DNA of 64,000 nucleotides, taken from assembly GCA_946480785.1 (NCBI GenBank), contig CAMLLD010000017.1:17833-81832 (forward strand). Reading direction: 5' to 3'. This stretch comes from an uncultured Blastocatellia bacterium. Its GTDB lineage: Bacteria > Acidobacteriota > Blastocatellia > Pyrinomonadales > Pyrinomonadaceae. The notes beneath the pieces were generated by a model. The model did no database searches. It was not told where the DNA came from and saw only the letters and a list, made by a program, of their open reading frames with translations. The translations under genes were made by a program, and so were the position numbers. Below, piece after piece: positions 1-7,971 of this stretch (the first letter of the stretch is position 1; every line of letters begins with the position of its first letter).

Positions 1-1407
1 CGTGTTTGACAGCTTGACGGCGAAACTGTGGCTCGGCTGGTTCCAGTCAGACGAAAGCGTCGGATATGGAGAGTCGCCCCAGAAGTTTCCGGAAGCCGCG
101 AGATGCGTCCACTTCTCATTGATGTAGCGGACCATCAGGTTCATCTTGTCGGTGAGCGTGATGTCGCCGCGGATGAGATCCTGACGCGTGTTAATCGGCT
201 GAAGCTGCGACGTGGCCCAATCGCCGACGCCGGGTCCGGTCGGATTCGGGAACAGCTTCACGAAGGCGAGACCCGCGGGACTGAGCAGGTTCGTCGGAAT
301 CTTGTTACCAGGGAAACAGCCTGAGACATCGGTGCCGGGGTTGCAAACACCGCCGGGAACGTGCGGCAGGTTTCCGGTAAGTGGTCCACTAAAATCGCCG
401 GTCTTCTCAGCCGCTGTCGGCACACGCGCCGAAAGCACCGTACCGCGTTTCTCGCGCCGCCACTCTTCCGACCAGAAGAAGAACACGCGGTTCTTGATGA
501 TTGGACCACTGAAGTTGCCGCCGAAGTTGTTGTACTCGAGCTGCGCTTTCGGTTGTCCCGCACGGTTCAGGAAGAAGCTGTTGGCGTTCAGCGCGTCGTT
601 GCGGAAGAACTCAAAGACGCTGCCGTGGAAGTCATTCGATCCGCCCTTCGTGATCAGGTTGACCACCGCACCCTGCGCCTGGCCAAACTCCGCGCTGAAA
701 CTGTTGCGCTCAACGCGAAACTCCTGAATCGAGTCGACTGACGGAAATACGAGCAGCGTGCGGTTCGAACCGACGTCCATGTTGTTGACGCCGTCAACCG
801 TCCAGAGATTCGCGTTTGACTGGTTGCCGTTGACGGACATGTCAACGCCGGAGTCGAGACCGGTGCCGCGCGTCGCGAAAGCGCCGCCCGCGCCCGCTTG
901 CGTTACCGGCGACACACCGGGAACCATCAGCGCGAGCTGCGCATAATTGCGACCATTGAGCGGGAGCTCAGTAACCTGCTTCTCGGAGATGAGACTGCTG
1001 ACCTCACCGCTGCGCACTTCAACCGGCGCTGCATCGCTGGTGATGGTCACCGTCTCCGTTACTTGTCCGACTTGAAGATCGATGTTGACCGTTTTGTTTT
1101 CACTGACGTGCAGATCGACGTTGGTCAAGATCGTCTTCTTGAAACCGGAAGGAGAAGTGGTGATGGTGTAACTGCCGGCGGGCAAACTCGGGACGTTATA
1201 GAAGCCGTCGTCGTTTGTTCTCACGGTGCGTGATGCGCCAGTCTTGTCCTCGGTGAGAGTGATCTCAGCTTTGGGAACTGCGGCGCCCTGCGGGTCTCTC
1301 ACCGTGCCGGTGATGTTGCCGGTCGTGCTTGACTGCGCGTGTACGCCGACAAACAAACCGATGCTCAGCAGGAGTAATAACACCTGCAGTCCGAACCTTC
1401 TCGACAT
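1..1407 (-). CDS. TonB-dependent receptor, Oar-like (5' part only)
   Basis: Outer-membrane receptor expected to import a ligand with energy from TonB. The reading frame runs off the left edge of the window, so only the first 469 residues are present. Visible in order: a signal peptide ending near residue 25 (VHAQ), a carboxypeptidase-regulatory-like beta-sandwich (about 29-115, GTVRDPQGAAVPKAEITL), a plug domain (about 130-265, with LPLNGRNY and the SIQEFRVERN segment), then the start of the barrel with aromatic-rich strands. This order is typical of the Oar/acidobacterial receptor family. The ATG has a strong GAGGAGG ribosome site 6-13 bases upstream. The ROK repressor lies directly upstream, which suggests a regulated sugar or glycan uptake gene; the ligand is unknown. 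The frame was translated by hand from the minus strand. Confidence 0.93.
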   Translation of the reverse strand, partial: MSRRFGLQVLLLLLSIGLFVGVHAQSSTTGNITGTVRDPQGAAVPKAEITLTEDKTGASRTVRTNDDGFYNVPSLPAGSYTITTSPSGFKKTILTNVDLHVSENKTVNIDLQVGQVTETVTITSDAAPVEVRSGEVSSLISEKQVTELPLNGRNYAQLALMVPGVSPVTQAGAGGAFATRGTGLDSGVDMSVNGNQSNANLWTVDGVNNMDVGSNRTLLVFPSVDSIQEFRVERNSFSAEFGQAQGAVVNLITKGGSNDFHGSVFEFFRNDALNANSFFLNRAGQPKAQLEYNNFGGNFSGPIIKNRVFFFWSEEWRREKRGTVLSARVPTAAEKTGDFSGPLTGNLPHVPGGVCNPGTDVSGCFPGNKIPTNLLSPAGLAFVKLFPNPTGPGVGDWATSQLQPINTRQDLIRGDITLTDKMNLMVRYINEKWTHLAASGNFWGDSPYPTLSSDWNQPSHSFAVKLSNT

Positions 1408-1524
1408 ACCGCACCTCCTCAGAACTCTGTTTCGCGAATGTAAACTTCTGAACTGGTACTACTAAACCCGGTGAACCTCACCGACTCATGCCGAAAGCCA
1501 AATTATCCAAGTTACTACTGTAGA

Positions 1525-1540
1525 GAGCTTACTTTGTTGT
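1525..1540 (+). repeat. Operator-like direct repeat, copy 1
   Basis: GAGCTTACTTTGTTGT, identical over 16 bases to 1599-1614. It is followed by a diverged AAAAGTA arm, so TACTTT...AAAGTA is also an inverted repeat. It sits at the expected transcription start region of the receptor promoter. A binding site for the adjacent ROK repressor is inferred. Confidence 0.55.
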
Positions 1541-1555
1541 AGAGGCTGGCAAAAG

Positions 1556-1584
1556 TATTTAATACAGCTCGTAAACCTTGTCAA
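1556..1584 (-). promoter_or_regulatory. Sigma-70-like promoter of the TonB receptor gene
   Basis: On the minus strand there is a perfect TTGACA (1579-1584), a 17-base spacer and TAAATA (1556-1561, a weak -10). It points at the receptor start codon about 150 bases downstream. The two copies of the GAGCTTACTTTGTTGT repeat lie just upstream of the -35 and just downstream of the -10. Confidence 0.5.
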
Positions 1585-1598
1585 GGTTTTTTTAAGGC

Positions 1599-1626
1599 GA
1601 GCTTACTTTGTTGTGAGTGCCAACAA
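1599..1626 (+). repeat. Operator-like direct repeat, copy 2, with palindrome
   Basis: GAGCTTACTTTGTTGT (1599-1614) overlaps the inverted repeat TTGTTG-N7-CAACAA (1608-1626). It lies just upstream of the receptor -35 box and immediately after the end of the ROK gene. Likely the second operator half for the ROK repressor. Confidence 0.55.
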
Positions 1627-1637
1627 GGAAATGGGCG

Positions 1638-2828
1638 TTAAGTGACTGAAACCGAAGCAAACTTACTCGCCAGCACGAGGCTCAACGCGCCCATCAATGT
1701 CGGCTCCGGACCGAGCGTCGACGCGATGATGCGCGTCGAAGGCAAGCCGCGGCAGATCGTCGCTTCCACACTCGTCCTGATGTCTTCCGCGATCACCGGC
1801 CACGCGCGCACGATCGGACCGCCAACGATTACGGCCTCCGGCGCGAGACCGCGAATCAGGTTCGCGATGCCGATGCCCAGATATTTCGCTGTCTCCTGCA
1901 ACGCCGTGCGCGCCGCGCCGTCGCCACGCAACGCGAGATCGATCAATTCACCGAAGTCGATGTCGCCCGCGCCATTCGAACCATTCGAAAGATTCTTGTA
2001 GCGCGCGAGCGCTGAACGCTCTGAGGCAAACGCTTCCCAACATTCACGGCTGCCCGAAGCACACGCGACCGGCGCGCCCTGCCCGATCGTCATGTGACCA
2101 AACTCGCCGGCCGCGCCGTTCTCACCGCGATAAACCTGGCCGTCGAAAACGATGCCCGTGCCCACGCCGCCTTCGACGAGCACGAGAATGAAGTCGCGCA
2201 CTTCGCGAATCTCCGGCAGGCCGAACCACAGTTCCGCGAGCGCCGCGGCGTTCGCGTCGTTGTCCATCGTGACCGGCAGACCGGTAGCCTCGTTCAAATC
2301 TTTCGCCAACGGCAAGTCGCGCCAGTTGAACGTCGGCACGAACATGTCGCTACCTTCGGGATCGACGAGACCCGGCAGACTGACGCCGATACCTTCGATC
2401 GTTCCGTTGTTGCGGCGGATTAGCTTGTTGGCGCGTTCGATAATGCGGCGAGTGGTTTCTTCAGCGTCAGGGTGAGTTTCGAAACTCTCTTCCTGCAACA
2501 CGCGTCCCGCGAGATCGCTGGTCGCCACCATCGTGCGGTTCGTGCCGACGTCGACTCCGATCGCCACCGCGTCGGCAGTACGCAGTGAAAGCAGGATTGG
2601 CGGACGGCCCCCTGTCGATTCACCGCTGACTTCTTCGATCAAGCCGTCGACGCGCAGTTCCTCGACGATCAGCGAAACGGTGGAGCGTTGCAGCGCGGTT
2701 TCGTGAGCGATTTCGGCGCGTGAGATGGGGCCGCGTTCGCGCACGTAGTTCAAGACTATCTGTCGATTGATGTCGCGAATCGTGTTCGAGCGGGCGACGT
2801 TAGCTTTCTTTAGGTCGATGCGACGCAT
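1638..2828 (-). CDS. ROK-family transcriptional repressor (NagC/XylR type)
   Basis: 396 residues. N-terminal winged helix-turn-helix (about 24-64, PISRAEIAHETALQRSTVS), then a ROK sugar-kinase-like fold with DVGT near 93-96, the DNDANAAALAE segment and the zinc-site region FGHMTIGQGAPVAC. The usual zinc motif CxCGxxGCxE reads C-A-S-G-S-R-E-C-W-E here: the second cysteine is serine and the glycine before the last cysteine is glutamate. Proteins of this type bind a sugar or sugar phosphate and release DNA. It is encoded just upstream of the TonB receptor on the same strand, and the gap contains paired operator-like repeats, so it probably represses the receptor and perhaps itself. The effector cannot be told from the sequence. 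Confidence 0.93.
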   Translation of the reverse strand: MRRIDLKKANVARSNTIRDINRQIVLNYVRERGPISRAEIAHETALQRSTVSLIVEELRVDGLIEEVSGESTGGRPPILLSLRTADAVAIGVDVGTNRTMVATSDLAGRVLQEESFETHPDAEETTRRIIERANKLIRRNNGTIEGIGVSLPGLVDPEGSDMFVPTFNWRDLPLAKDLNEATGLPVTMDNDANAAALAELWFGLPEIREVRDFILVLVEGGVGTGIVFDGQVYRGENGAAGEFGHMTIGQGAPVACASGSRECWEAFASERSALARYKNLSNGSNGAGDIDFGELIDLALRGDGAARTALQETAKYLGIGIANLIRGLAPEAVIVGGPIVRAWPVIAEDIRTSVEATICRGLPSTRIIASTLGPEPTLMGALSLVLASKFASVSVT

Positions 2829-2899
2829 GTGGCGAAGGCAGAGAATAATTCATCTGTCTGGTTGTGTCATCTGCTGTGTCATCTAGCGCACAACTAGGC

Positions 2900-2905
2900 T
2901 ATACT
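2900..2905 (+). promoter_or_regulatory. Possible -10 box for the small secreted protein gene
   Basis: TATACT lies 27 bases before the ATG at 2933, in the divergent gap next to the ROK gene. No convincing -35 was seen at the right distance. Confidence 0.3.
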
Positions 2906-2932
2906 AACCGCCAAAAATCCGGGAGGTCTGCT

Positions 2933-3568
2933 ATGCATCACGCGAGCAAATACTCGTTAGCCGTAATCCCCCTCCTGATATTGTGTGCCGTCCCCGTCCT
3001 CGCCCAGCGCGTTCCGACCGGGGGTCCGCCTGCGGATCGCACGAACGCCGATCGCATTCGCCAGCAGCAAATGAGCAATCGCGAATGGCAACTGCGAAAC
3101 TTCGGCAACGAACGCAGCGCGCCGAAAGATCGCCGGCAGCTCGAGTTGTTAGTGCAGCAAACAGAAGAAGACTTCAATCGCATTCTGAGTCTGCACAACG
3201 AGATCGCGCGTATGCTCGCGGCCTCGAAACCGATCGAGTACACGTTCATCTCCAGTGCGAGCGCCGAGATCAAGAAACACGCGTCCCGGTTGCAATCGAC
3301 ACTCGCGCTGCATCAACTACCGAGCGATGAGCTGGTGGTGGAAAAATCAGACGAACTCAGCGATGCGCAAATGAAAGCCGCGTTAATCAGAATGTGCAAC
3401 GAGATCAGGAGCTTCGTCCAGAACCCGGTGATCGCAAAGCCGAACACCGTCGATGCGCAGGAACTGACGAACGCGCGGCGCGACTTGGAGAGTTTGATTC
3501 AGCTAAGCGGGCACTTGAAAAAGGAAGCCGGCCGGAAGCACGAGACCGCAACGCTCAACGTTAACTAG
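2933..3568 (+). CDS. Small secreted helical protein, unknown function
   Basis: 211 residues from the ATG at 2933, which has a GGGAGG ribosome site seven bases upstream. An earlier in-frame start at 2864 would add 23 residues before the signal peptide and is less likely. The N-terminus is a clear export signal (SLAVIPLLILCAVPVLAQ). The mature part is charged and alpha-helical in composition, with long Glu/Arg/Leu runs (for example RRQLELLVQQTEEDFNRIL) that suggest a coiled coil. No catalytic motif or known family is recognised. It ends convergently with the FG-GAP lipoprotein gene: the two coding regions overlap by eight bases at 3561-3568. Confidence 0.75.
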   Translation: MHHASKYSLAVIPLLILCAVPVLAQRVPTGGPPADRTNADRIRQQQMSNREWQLRNFGNERSAPKDRRQLELLVQQTEEDFNRILSLHNEIARMLAASKPIEYTFISSASAEIKKHASRLQSTLALHQLPSDELVVEKSDELSDAQMKAALIRMCNEIRSFVQNPVIAKPNTVDAQELTNARRDLESLIQLSGHLKKEAGRKHETATLNVN

Positions 3569-5378
3569 TCTTCTGTTGCGTCGGTGATGGCTGCGGCGCG
3601 GGCGTTCTGACGAAGACGATCGGTTCACTCGAAACCACACCCTTTCCTTCCTGTACGACGATCGATTGATTCGGTTTGATGTCGGCGATGCGATCTTTCT
3701 GACCGCTGGGCCAGGTGATCTCGAGTGTGAGTGTCGTGCCTTCCTCCGGTTTGCCGAGGCCGAACGTCAACGGCAACTCCGACTGCGAACAATAACTTGA
3801 TCCGGTTCTCACCGTCTCGAATTCAGTTCGTCCTTTTGAGCTCTTCAAAACAACCTTCGCGCCGATGCCGTCGCGATTCGATCTCGTGCCGACAGTGCGC
3901 ACGCGCAGCAGATCGTTCTGGTTCGCGTTGTCGTTACGCAGCAGCCGCGCTGGTCCATTGTTCGTCGTGATCAGCAGATCCAGATCGCCGTCGTTGTCGA
4001 AGTCGCCGTAAGCAGCGCCGCGCCCGACAATCGCGCGATTCAAAGCGCGGCCGAGCTTCGAGCTCACTTCTTCAAACTTCTTCTTGCCCTTGTTGTGAAA
4101 GAGATGCGGCGGCTGCGCGTACTTCACGGTGGGCTGCACGATGCTGATGTCGTCCGACACGTGCCCATTCGCGGCGAAGATGTCGAGCAGCCCGTCGAGA
4201 TCGTAATCGAAGAAGAACGTCGCGAACGTCAACGACTGCGCCGACATTTTGCCGATGCCGGATGCGGGCGCGTCGTCAGTGAACAGACCGGAGCCGTCGT
4301 TGTGATAGAGCGCGATGCTTTCGTTGGTGAAGTTTCCGATGACCACGCTTTGCCGGCCCGAACCGTCGTAATCGGCCGCGTCGACGCCCATGCCCGCGCG
4401 CGCCGTGCCCGCTTCGCTGAACGCCACGCCCGCGATCACGGCGTTGTCCGTGAACGTGCCGTTGTGGTTGTTGTGATAGAGCTTGTTTGGTTCGGTGTCG
4501 TTGGCGACGAAGAGATCCGTCCAGCCGTCGTCGTCGTAATCGAGCAACGCCACGCCCAGCGTCTTGCCCGCCGGATCGTTGAGACCCGCTTTCGCGGTGA
4601 CGTTTTCGAAAGTGCCGTTGCCGCGGTTGTGATAGAGCGTTGCGCTCTGGCCTTTGTAAGTCTGCGGCGTGCAGTACGACTTGTTTTTGCCGTCGAGCGT
4701 GCAGAAGAGATCGGTTTGCGGCGTCCAATCGACGTAGTGGCCGACGAAGAGATCGAGCTTGCCGTCGTTGTCGTAGTCGAACCACGCGGCGCTCGTGGAG
4801 AAACCGGGATCGCCGGTGCCGGTGGATTTAGTCATGTCGACAAACTTGCCGCCACCGAGATTGCGGAACAGATGGTTTGGACCAACGCAGGTGATGTAGA
4901 TGTCTTCGTTGCCGTCGTTGTCGTAGTCGGCGACGGCGACGCCGATGCCGTACATTTCAACGGCGAGTCCGGCTTGCGCGGTGACGTCGGTGAACGTGCC
5001 GTCTTTGTTGTTGTGATAGAGCGCCGGGTACGAGCGGCGCTTTTTGTTTTCGGGCCAGTCCATCGAGTTGACGAGCAGGATGTCCTGCCAGCCGTCGTTG
5101 TCGTAATCGAGGAAGGCGCCGCCGGAACCGATCGTTTCGGGAAGATACTTTTTGCCGAACGCGCCGCTGTTGTGTTTGAAGTGAATGCCGGCTTCGGCGG
5201 TGACGTCGGTGAATTCGATCGCGCCCGAGGGACGTGGTGGCGTCGCGCTCGGCGATGGTGAAGCCGTTGCTACTTGAGCAGTAGCTTCCTGAGCCGCAGG
5301 GGCTACAGTTGCAGGCTGTTTGCAGCCACACATTAAAACCAAAACACAAAAACCAATTAACGTTTTAAGGGGTTTCAT
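3561..5378 (-). CDS. CRTAC1-type FG-GAP/ASPIC-UnbV lipoprotein
   Basis: 605 residues from the ATG at 5378. The open frame continues upstream, but that part is antisense-like and overlaps the membrane protein gene. The start overlaps the stop of that gene as ATGA, implying translational coupling. N-terminus: lipoprotein signal with LVLMCGC, then a Pro/Ala/Thr-rich linker. From about residue 60 there are repeated FG-GAP/VCBS blades with calcium-type loops (DYDNDGWQD, DYDNDGNED, DYDNDGKLD, DYDDDGWTD, DFDNDGDLD). The C-terminal ASPIC/UnbV domain has RDGIGAKV, TGSSYCSQSELPLTFGLG and ITWPSG. It is probably an extracytoplasmic beta-propeller; substrate or partner unknown. Last gene of a four-gene operon. 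Confidence 0.9.
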   Translation of the reverse strand: MKPLKTLIGFCVLVLMCGCKQPATVAPAAQEATAQVATASPSPSATPPRPSGAIEFTDVTAEAGIHFKHNSGAFGKKYLPETIGSGGAFLDYDNDGWQDILLVNSMDWPENKKRRSYPALYHNNKDGTFTDVTAQAGLAVEMYGIGVAVADYDNDGNEDIYITCVGPNHLFRNLGGGKFVDMTKSTGTGDPGFSTSAAWFDYDNDGKLDLFVGHYVDWTPQTDLFCTLDGKNKSYCTPQTYKGQSATLYHNRGNGTFENVTAKAGLNDPAGKTLGVALLDYDDDGWTDLFVANDTEPNKLYHNNHNGTFTDNAVIAGVAFSEAGTARAGMGVDAADYDGSGRQSVVIGNFTNESIALYHNDGSGLFTDDAPASGIGKMSAQSLTFATFFFDYDLDGLLDIFAANGHVSDDISIVQPTVKYAQPPHLFHNKGKKKFEEVSSKLGRALNRAIVGRGAAYGDFDNDGDLDLLITTNNGPARLLRNDNANQNDLLRVRTVGTRSNRDGIGAKVVLKSSKGRTEFETVRTGSSYCSQSELPLTFGLGKPEEGTTLTLEITWPSGQKDRIADIKPNQSIVVQEGKGVVSSEPIVFVRTPAPQPSPTQQKTS

Positions 5379-6175
5379 GCAGCGCGGGTTTCCTGGACAA
5401 CAACTGGCCGACGTGACTCGAGCCACATCTCGATCAACATCGCCGTCGGGCCGACGATGAACAGCGCGTAAAGGGGAGCGTAGATAGCCTGGTTCAACCG
5501 GAAAAGCATCTCCGCGAAAGCCACGAAGAAAACCACCACACATTGCCATAGCTTCGATCTCACCGTCGTCTTCGGATCGGTAATCATGAAGAACACGAAC
5601 AGTTGATACATCGGCCCGGTGATCGGCGCGACTTCCGCACGCCACGGATGCCCCGTGATCCAACTGCGCACAAACGCAAAGAAGATGAACGACACGACGT
5701 ACGTGAAACTGATGTGAAAACGCTTCGCGCGCCAGATGATCACCGAACCCAAAATCCAGATCACGAGCAGCGGCCAGAGGAAGTTGCCCCACTGCACGCT
5801 CAACACCGCGACTGCGTCGGGCGCGAGCAGCAACAGCGCGACGATGCCGAAGTTTGAAGGGTTCCACAGGTGGCGATCCTTCACGCGCAGCACATACTTC
5901 GACATGATCGACAAGACGCTGCACAACGCGTAGGGCCAGAACGCGGGCGAACGAAGCAAAATCCCGACGCTGATGCCCGAGATGTACGCGCTCGAAAGGT
6001 TCAGCCACTTACCGAAAAAGATGCGGCCCAGGACGAGCTCGGTCACCAGCGCCGCGATGATCGCGAGTGCCGTTCTCTCCCAACTCTCGAGAATGCCGTA
6101 CGCGAAGTGGCCCACCAGCAGGATGCAGGTGATGAACAACGGCGGGACGTAACGGTTGTCGAGACGAAGCTTCAT
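5375..6175 (-). CDS. RnfD/NqrB-like integral membrane protein
   Basis: 266 residues, almost all hydrophobic, with about eight to nine membrane spans. WNPSNFGIVALLLL and FVFFMITDPKTT match the NQR2/RnfD/RnfE family, whose members carry flavin and quinone sites in Rnf and Na+-NQR complexes. I do not see the SGAT motif used for covalent FMN attachment in RnfD/NqrB; the corresponding area reads APITGPMYQL. No other Rnf or Nqr subunit is nearby. The start overlaps the preceding CRTAC1 gene and the stop overlaps the next one, both as ATGA, so it is translated as part of the FG-GAP operon. A membrane anchor or electron-transfer partner for the flanking exported proteins is an inference. Confidence 0.8.
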   Translation of the reverse strand: MKLRLDNRYVPPLFITCILLVGHFAYGILESWERTALAIIAALVTELVLGRIFFGKWLNLSSAYISGISVGILLRSPAFWPYALCSVLSIMSKYVLRVKDRHLWNPSNFGIVALLLLAPDAVAVLSVQWGNFLWPLLVIWILGSVIIWRAKRFHISFTYVVSFIFFAFVRSWITGHPWRAEVAPITGPMYQLFVFFMITDPKTTVRSKLWQCVVVFFVAFAEMLFRLNQAIYAPLYALFIVGPTAMLIEMWLESRRPVVVQETRAA

Positions 6176-7971
6176 GCAGACTCTTTGATTTTATAAACCT
6201 GACCCGGCGACGGCTTATCGATCACTTGTGTTTTCCCCGACGGCCATCTGATTTCGACCTTCTCAAGACGAGGATTAATCCCCAGCCCAAAATGCAGACG
6301 CCGCTGGTTCTGCGAACAGAAACCGTTGCCGCCAGTGATCTGTTGCACCTGTTGCCGCCCGTCCCAAAACACACGCACTTCCGCGCCGATCGCACTGCGA
6401 TTACTCGCCGTTCCTTCAAGCTCGAAATCGATCCACGCGTTTCCCGGCGCGACCGTGTTCTTGTAAACGAGCAACGGCCCGCGTTGATTCGCGACCACGA
6501 CGTCCAACACGCCGCGATTCCAAAGATCCACGAGCGCCACCGCGCGATCAAACTCATCCTGTGCTCTCGCCCCAACTGCCTGCGCCACGTTCACAAACTT
6601 GCCCGCGCCGTCGTTAAGCCAAACACGTTTCGGTTGATAACCCGAGAGACTGCGCCCATCCATCGGCGGCCAGTCCGCGGCGTCGGAAATGATCGTCGAG
6701 TTGCCGCCCGCGATCTTCGAGAAGTCGTACCAGTAATTCGTGTTGCGATCCGCCGAGATGTAACCGTTGACGAGATACAAATCGAGCGTGCCGTCGTTAT
6801 TGAGATCGCCAAACTGCGCGCCGAAACTCCAGCCGCCAATCTCCACATCCATCTCGCGCGCGAGATTGTCATACTTCAATCCATCACCGCCCGTGCCTTC
6901 GCGCGGCACCCAAAGATTGTTGCCCTGAATCAACACGCCTTCTTCGGAGATGTTCGAAACGTAGATCGCATACTTGCCTTCGTTGAGCACGTCGGCCATC
7001 GATGCATTCATGCCGCTCTTCGGCGCGAACCCGACGCCCGTCTGCTTGCCGGCTTCGCGAAAACGTTTGCCATCGTTGAAGTAGAGCTCGGAGATGCCGT
7101 AGTCGTTGGCGATGAAGAGATCGGGATACCCGGTGCCGCGCAGATCCGCCGCCGCCGCGGCCAGCGCCCAACGACGCGAATCAATCCCGAGTTGCTGACT
7201 GACCTCTTCAAACGATCCATTGCCGAGGTTGTGAAACAGATACTTGCGTCCGCCGTTGCGCGCGTACTCAAAACTCTCCGGCATGATCTTCGTCGACTTC
7301 AAATGCCAGAGATCGACGTCTTCGGAGTAATAACCGCCGAGAAAGAGATCGAGCTTCCCGTCGCGATCGTAGTCAAACCAGATCGCCGTGTTCGCGTTGA
7401 CCCACGCGGGCAGCTTCGCTTTGTCAGTGACGCGCGTAAAGCCGTGACCGGCGTCGTTGTGAAAGAGCTCGGGCTTGCCCCACTTGTACAGGAAAAGATC
7501 TTCGTAACCGTCGTTGTCGTAGTCGCCCCAGACCGCGCCCATCGACACGCCGGTACCCGGCTGATTCACATCCGCAATCCCAAGATCGCCGGCGACGTCC
7601 TTGAACGATCCATCTTTGAGATTGTGATAGAGCGCGTTCTTACTACCCTCGCCGCTGTTTGTGACGTAGATGTCGGCCCAGCCGTCGCGATCGAAATCGA
7701 CGATCGAAACGGCCGCGCCCATCGATGCGACTTGCGGCATGATGTGCTGGAGTTTCGGATCGAGCGCCGGCGCCTGGTGCGTGAAGTTGACGCCTGCGGA
7801 TTGACCGACCTCAGTCAGATGAAAACCGTAACGATTCAGCGCGACGTTCGCATCCAGCGACGCGTTCGCGGTCTCGCCGCGCGTGCGGAAGTGTCGCAGC
7901 ACGGCGGGCAGCGCGAGCAGCGCCACGAAGATCACCGACAGCACTGTGCGAGCAATAGCGCGGCCTTTCAT
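6172..7971 (-). CDS. CRTAC1-type FG-GAP/ASPIC-UnbV exported protein
   Basis: 599 residues. One N-terminal hydrophobic segment (TVLSVIFVALLALPAVL) serves as signal peptide or anchor; there is no lipobox. FG-GAP blades with DxDxDG loops follow (DFDRDGWADI, DYDNDGYEDL, DYDRDGKLDL, DLNNDGTLDL). The C-terminal ASPIC/UnbV domain has SNRSAIGAEVRV, GGNGFCSQNQRRLHFGLG and IRWPSG. It resembles the lipoprotein at 3561-5378 but is diverged. Both ends overlap neighbours by ATGA. The function of such proteins in bacteria is largely unknown; adhesion, binding or scaffolding roles are guesses from the propeller fold. Confidence 0.9.
   Translation of the reverse strand: MKGRAIARTVLSVIFVALLALPAVLRHFRTRGETANASLDANVALNRYGFHLTEVGQSAGVNFTHQAPALDPKLQHIMPQVASMGAAVSIVDFDRDGWADIYVTNSGEGSKNALYHNLKDGSFKDVAGDLGIADVNQPGTGVSMGAVWGDYDNDGYEDLFLYKWGKPELFHNDAGHGFTRVTDKAKLPAWVNANTAIWFDYDRDGKLDLFLGGYYSEDVDLWHLKSTKIMPESFEYARNGGRKYLFHNLGNGSFEEVSQQLGIDSRRWALAAAAADLRGTGYPDLFIANDYGISELYFNDGKRFREAGKQTGVGFAPKSGMNASMADVLNEGKYAIYVSNISEEGVLIQGNNLWVPREGTGGDGLKYDNLAREMDVEIGGWSFGAQFGDLNNDGTLDLYLVNGYISADRNTNYWYDFSKIAGGNSTIISDAADWPPMDGRSLSGYQPKRVWLNDGAGKFVNVAQAVGARAQDEFDRAVALVDLWNRGVLDVVVANQRGPLLVYKNTVAPGNAWIDFELEGTASNRSAIGAEVRVFWDGRQQVQQITGGNGFCSQNQRRLHFGLGINPRLEKVEIRWPSGKTQVIDKPSPGQVYKIKESA

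Noticed and set aside
1573..1595. Plus-strand hairpin AACCTT-GTC-AAGGTT followed by a T-run as a terminator
   Set aside because: No plus-strand gene ends there. The same bases contain the minus-strand TTGACA, so a promoter reading is preferred.
5379..6008. 815-residue version of the FG-GAP lipoprotein starting at 6008
   Set aside because: The extra 210 residues are the antisense-like frame of the RnfD-like gene. The true start is the lipoprotein signal at 5378.
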